9,844 nucleotides of DNA from Bacillota bacterium. Its GTDB lineage: Bacteria; Bacillota; Clostridia; Lachnospirales; Anaerotignaceae. Position 1 is the first letter of the stretch, and the number at the start of each line of letters is the position of its first letter. Below the pieces are notes generated by a model, which had not been told where the DNA came from, made no database searches, and worked only from the letters and a program-made list of their open reading frames with translations. Of this stretch, positions 7,710-9,844 are shown one piece after another. The stretch lies in assembly GCA_030526765.1 (NCBI GenBank), contig JAUNCB010000022.1, forward strand, positions 1 to 9,844, in the 5' to 3' direction. Both the position numbers and the translations under genes were made by a program.

Positions 7710-8355
7710 ATTCTGGTGCTGTTTCATCCGCCTGCACCCGCTGTCTGATTTCTCCCGCAAGGTCTGTCCCTGCAAAATCCGCCGCAAGAAATGTCTCCGC
7801 CGACAGGATCACTGCTCCGATTCGTTCCATATCCTCCATATTTACCCGCTGGATCTCCTCCGTATTGGAGGAACAGCAATCCTCGATCACGGCGATATTA
7901 TAATCCAGAGAGATTCCGTCATAGCAGGTGGTGCGAATACAGTTAGGTGTGGTGGTTCCTGCCAGAAATACCGTATGCACCCCAAGCCTGCGCAGGATCA
8001 GATCCAGCTCCGTCTGGAAAAAAGCCGAAAACCGAGGCTTGATAATCGTATAATCCCCATCCTTTGGCTGAAATTCCTGCGGCACTTCAATGGAAAGCAC
8101 CCCCTTGCTCCCCGGCGCAAGATATCTTCCGCCGTCAAACCAGCTCTGATAACGGGTAAATTCCACGTCGCTGCCATTTTTGCGATAAACCCGATTCACA
8201 AAAAATACGGGCATCTTCCGCTCTCTCGCCGCACAGATCACTCTGCCGCAGGCAGGCACCGTTGCCAGTGCGTTTTTAATGCACAAAGGCGATGCAGGGT
8301 CTATAAATGCATTTTCCATATCGATCACCACAAGGGCAGTTTTCTTCCAGTTCAT
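7708..8355 (-). CDS. Isochorismatase-like cysteine hydrolase
   Basis: This 215-residue cytoplasmic enzyme is of the isochorismatase-like superfamily, which includes nicotinamidase, ureidoacrylate amidohydrolase, N-carbamoylsarcosine amidase and isochorismatase. The expected catalytic triad is visible: D12 in ALVVIDMENAF, K106 in IIKPRFSAF, and C139 in LAGTTTPNCIRTTCYDG. An amide- or ester-type hydrolysis through a thioester is therefore likely. The frame is open upstream to 8481, but the ATG at 8355 puts the first beta-strand and D12 at the normal place and has a GAGGAG site 8 bases before it. The gene is convergent with the NMT1-like binding protein and divergent from the ATPase, lying between parts of one importer. 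It may act on the imported solute, but it has its own promoter and the link is inference. The substrate cannot be identified. Confidence 0.92.
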   Translation of the reverse strand: MNWKKTALVVIDMENAFIDPASPLCIKNALATVPACGRVICAARERKMPVFFVNRVYRKNGSDVEFTRYQSWFDGGRYLAPGSKGVLSIEVPQEFQPKDGDYTIIKPRFSAFFQTELDLILRRLGVHTVFLAGTTTPNCIRTTCYDGISLDYNIAVIEDCCSSNTEEIQRVNMEDMERIGAVILSAETFLAADFAGTDLAGEIRQRVQADETAPE

Positions 8356-8379
8356 ATGCTCCGCTCCTCTCTTTTTTCC

Positions 8380-8408
8380 ATCATAGCATATTTTCCTCCC
8401 CTTGGAAA
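8380..8408 (-). promoter_or_regulatory. Sigma-A-type promoter of the cysteine hydrolase gene
   Basis: On the minus strand, TTTCCA (8403-8408) and TATGAT (8380-8385) are separated by exactly 17 bases, a plausible housekeeping -35/-10 pair (4/6 and 5/6 matches to TTGACA and TATAAT). Initiation would fall near 8373, leaving a leader of roughly 18 bases before the ATG at 8355, enough to include the GAGGAG ribosome site at 8364-8369. Confidence 0.6.
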
Positions 8409-8431
8409 TGCACCTTTTGTCCTGCCGAAAA

Positions 8432-8462
8432 TATACTGAAAGTATCAAATCACAAAGGGAGG
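8432..8462 (+). promoter_or_regulatory. Candidate -10 box, small inverted repeat and ribosome site upstream of the ATPase gene
   Basis: Because a terminator and an opposite-strand gene separate the ATPase from the binding-protein gene, the ATPase-permease pair needs its own promoter here. TATACT (8432-8437) is the best -10 candidate; no good -35 is found at 16-18 bases. It overlaps a short inverted repeat, ATACT-GAA-AGTAT (8433-8445), which could be an operator or chance. The ribosome site AGGGAGG (8456-8462) is 8 bases before the ATG at 8471. Confidence 0.4.
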
Positions 8463-8470
8463 ATGTTTTC

Positions 8471-9214
8471 ATGGAACCCATCGTTTCCCTGCAGGATGTC
8501 AGCCTGCGCTATCACAGCCTGAACGGCGAAACGCCCGCCGTGTCCCATCTGACCTTTACCGTCGATCCCGGCGAATTCATATCCATTGTTGGCCCCAGCG
8601 GCTGCGGAAAATCCACGATCCTCTCCATGCTGGCAGGGCAGCTTTCCCCTTCCGCCGGAACGGTGGAGGTAAAAGGAAACATCGGCTATATGCTCCAGAA
8701 GGATTATCTGCTGCCATGGCGTTCCATCCGCTCCAACGCTCTGTTGGGGCTGGAGATCCAGCATAAGCTCACGCCCGAGCATATCAGCCATGTGGATACC
8801 CTGCTGGCACAATACGGTCTTTCTTTCTTCCAGTCCCATCTGCCCTCCCAGCTTTCTGGCGGTATGCGGCAGCGGGCAGCTCTGATCCGCACCCTTGCCG
8901 TACAGCCGGATATCCTGCTTCTGGATGAGCCCTTCTCCGCTCTGGATTATCAGACCCGCCTTTCTGTTTCCGATGAGATCGGCACCATCATCCGTAAGGA
9001 AGGAAAAACCGCCATTCTGATCACCCACGATATTTCGGAGGCCATCAGCCTGTCCGATCGGGTCATTGTGCTGTCCAAGCGTCCCGCCACAGTGAAACGT
9101 ATTTTCCCCATCCGCCTTTCTATGGAGGAATACAGCCCCATACAGGCGAGGGATGCCGCAGAATTCAAGGATTACTTCACCGCCATCTGGAAGGAGCTGG
9201 ATGTTCATGTCTGA
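8471..9214 (+). CDS. ABC transporter ATPase of nitrate/sulfonate/thiamine-precursor type
   Basis: This 247-residue ATP-binding subunit powers an importer from the cytoplasmic face of the membrane. All nucleotide-binding motifs are intact: Walker A GPSGCGKST (41-49), Q-loop glutamine 76 in YMLQKDYLLPW, signature LSGGMRQR (128-135), Walker B ILLLDEP (148-154) followed by the D-loop SALD, and the switch histidine 186 in LITHDISEA. The QKDYLLPW sequence and the RPATVKR segment after the switch region are typical of the SsuB/TauB/NrtD group. The frame is open upstream to 8402, but the ATG at 8471 has the AGGGAGG site 8 bases ahead and fits the family N-terminus. The last bases overlap the permease start, so the two are translationally coupled. 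It probably serves the NMT1-like binding protein upstream. Confidence 0.95.
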   Translation: MEPIVSLQDVSLRYHSLNGETPAVSHLTFTVDPGEFISIVGPSGCGKSTILSMLAGQLSPSAGTVEVKGNIGYMLQKDYLLPWRSIRSNALLGLEIQHKLTPEHISHVDTLLAQYGLSFFQSHLPSQLSGGMRQRAALIRTLAVQPDILLLDEPFSALDYQTRLSVSDEIGTIIRKEGKTAILITHDISEAISLSDRVIVLSKRPATVKRIFPIRLSMEEYSPIQARDAAEFKDYFTAIWKELDVHV

Positions 9215-9844
9215 AAAGCACCAAAACTTCTGTGTATCCAAAGAACAGGCTGCCTTTCTCCATCGCCTCAGAAGGCGGAAACGGGCAGTAATTGCTCTGC
9301 AGCTGTTTTTTCTTATTTCTTTTTTCCTTTTCTGGGAGCTTGCCGCCGCAAGGGAATGGATCGATCCCTTTATTTTCAGCCAGCCGACAAGAATGCTGAC
9401 TGCCGCCGCAGAAATGCTTCAGGACGGCACCCTTCTGCTGCATATCCGCACTACCCTATGGGAAACCGTTGCAGGCTTTCTGCTGGGCACCCTCCTTGGC
9501 ACCCTTACCGCCATCCTGCTCTGGTGGAACCGTTTTCTCTCTGATGTGGCAGAGCCCTATCTGGTGGTGTTGAATTCCCTTCCGAAAACGGCACTGGCAC
9601 CTATCATTATCGTATGGTTCGGCAATAATCAGTCCTCTATCATTCTGGTAGCGCTGCTCACCTCTGTAGTAGTTACGATTCTTTCCGTATTGAACGGGTT
9701 TCTGCAGGTAGATGCAGACCAGATCCGCCTGATCCGTATTTTCGGCGGAAGCAAGCTGCAGGTTCTGACAAAGGTTATCTTCCCCGCCAATATTCCCTGC
9801 ATCTTAAACGCTCTGAAGATCAATGTAGGCCTTTCCTTTGTGGG
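9207..9844 (+). CDS. ABC transporter permease, SsuC/TauC/NrtB type (partial, cut by window end)
   Basis: This is the membrane subunit of the importer; 212 complete codons are visible and the frame is still open at the window edge. Family members are about 250-270 residues, so roughly 40-60 are missing. After a basic N-terminus, hydrophobic segments lie at about 28-46, 83-106, 120-138 and 143-162. The block LPKTALAPIIIVWFG (125-139) is characteristic of this permease group. The ATPase-contacting EAA-type loop is seen at about 171-197 (QIRLIRIFGGSKLQVLTKVI followed by FPANIP). The ATG at 9207 overlaps the ATPase stop by 8 bases (ATGTCTGA). An in-frame ATG at 9201 is only 4 bases after the GGAG at 9193-9196, while 9207 is 10 bases away, so the exact start is uncertain by two codons. 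Confidence 0.93.
   Translation, partial: MSEKHQNFCVSKEQAAFLHRLRRRKRAVIALQLFFLISFFLFWELAAAREWIDPFIFSQPTRMLTAAAEMLQDGTLLLHIRTTLWETVAGFLLGTLLGTLTAILLWWNRFLSDVAEPYLVVLNSLPKTALAPIIIVWFGNNQSSIILVALLTSVVVTILSVLNGFLQVDADQIRLIRIFGGSKLQVLTKVIFPANIPCILNALKINVGLSFV

Noticed and set aside
6546..7787. A 413-codon open frame on the minus strand covering the whole NMT1-like binding-protein gene
   Set aside because: It is antisense to a clearly real gene and has no recognisable domain. It is rich in Cys, Gly, His and Ile in a way typical of a reverse-strand shadow, and it crosses the terminator and the polA promoter.
8356..8481. Upstream extension of the cysteine hydrolase by 42 codons
   Set aside because: The extension would run through the TTTCCA/TATGAT promoter and past the ATPase start. 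The family begins just before the D12 strand.
8450..9241. A 263-codon minus-strand open frame opposite the ATPase gene
   Set aside because: It is a shadow of the ATPase: it covers the Walker and signature regions in reverse and shows no family resemblance.

Overview
The window looks like ordinary chromosome from a low-to-mid-GC Firmicute, most likely a clostridial (Lachnospiraceae-like) anaerobe. This is inferred from AGGAGG-type ribosome binding sites, sigma-A-like promoter elements, tightly packed operons, lipoprotein signal peptides with clear lipoboxes, and a DNA polymerase I of Gram-positive type with a degraded proofreading domain. No rRNA, tRNA, CRISPR array, insertion sequence or phage gene was seen.

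Bases 13-6560 hold one leftward transcription unit on the minus strand. In transcription order it encodes DNA polymerase I (polA), dephospho-CoA kinase (coaE), a small membrane-anchored lytic transglycosylase, a peptide-type (SBP_bac_5) ABC substrate-binding lipoprotein, and a GalT-like HIT-superfamily nucleotidyltransferase. Gaps are 13, 8, -4 and 3 bases, so the five genes are very probably co-transcribed. A good -10 box lies upstream of polA and a strong hairpin terminator lies after the last gene. The combination is housekeeping (DNA repair, CoA synthesis) plus cell-envelope genes. The transglycosylase and the binding protein overlap by ATGA and may act together.

Bases 6669-9844 hold a rightward nitrate/sulfonate/taurine/thiamine-precursor type (NrtT/TauT/SsuABC/ThiXYZ-like) ABC importer: an NMT1/THI5-like binding lipoprotein, an ATPase, and a permease cut off by the window end. 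A cysteine hydrolase of the isochorismatase-like superfamily sits on the opposite strand between the binding protein and the ATPase. The binding-protein gene therefore ends in its own terminator, and the ATPase-permease pair must be transcribed separately from the divergent region around 8356-8470. The hydrolase may process the imported compound, but neither substrate can be named from sequence.

I did not find a convincing new defence or mobile system. The points most worth a second look are the transglycosylase/orphan binding-protein pair, the importer interrupted by a hydrolase, and the apparent loss of proofreading residues in PolA.
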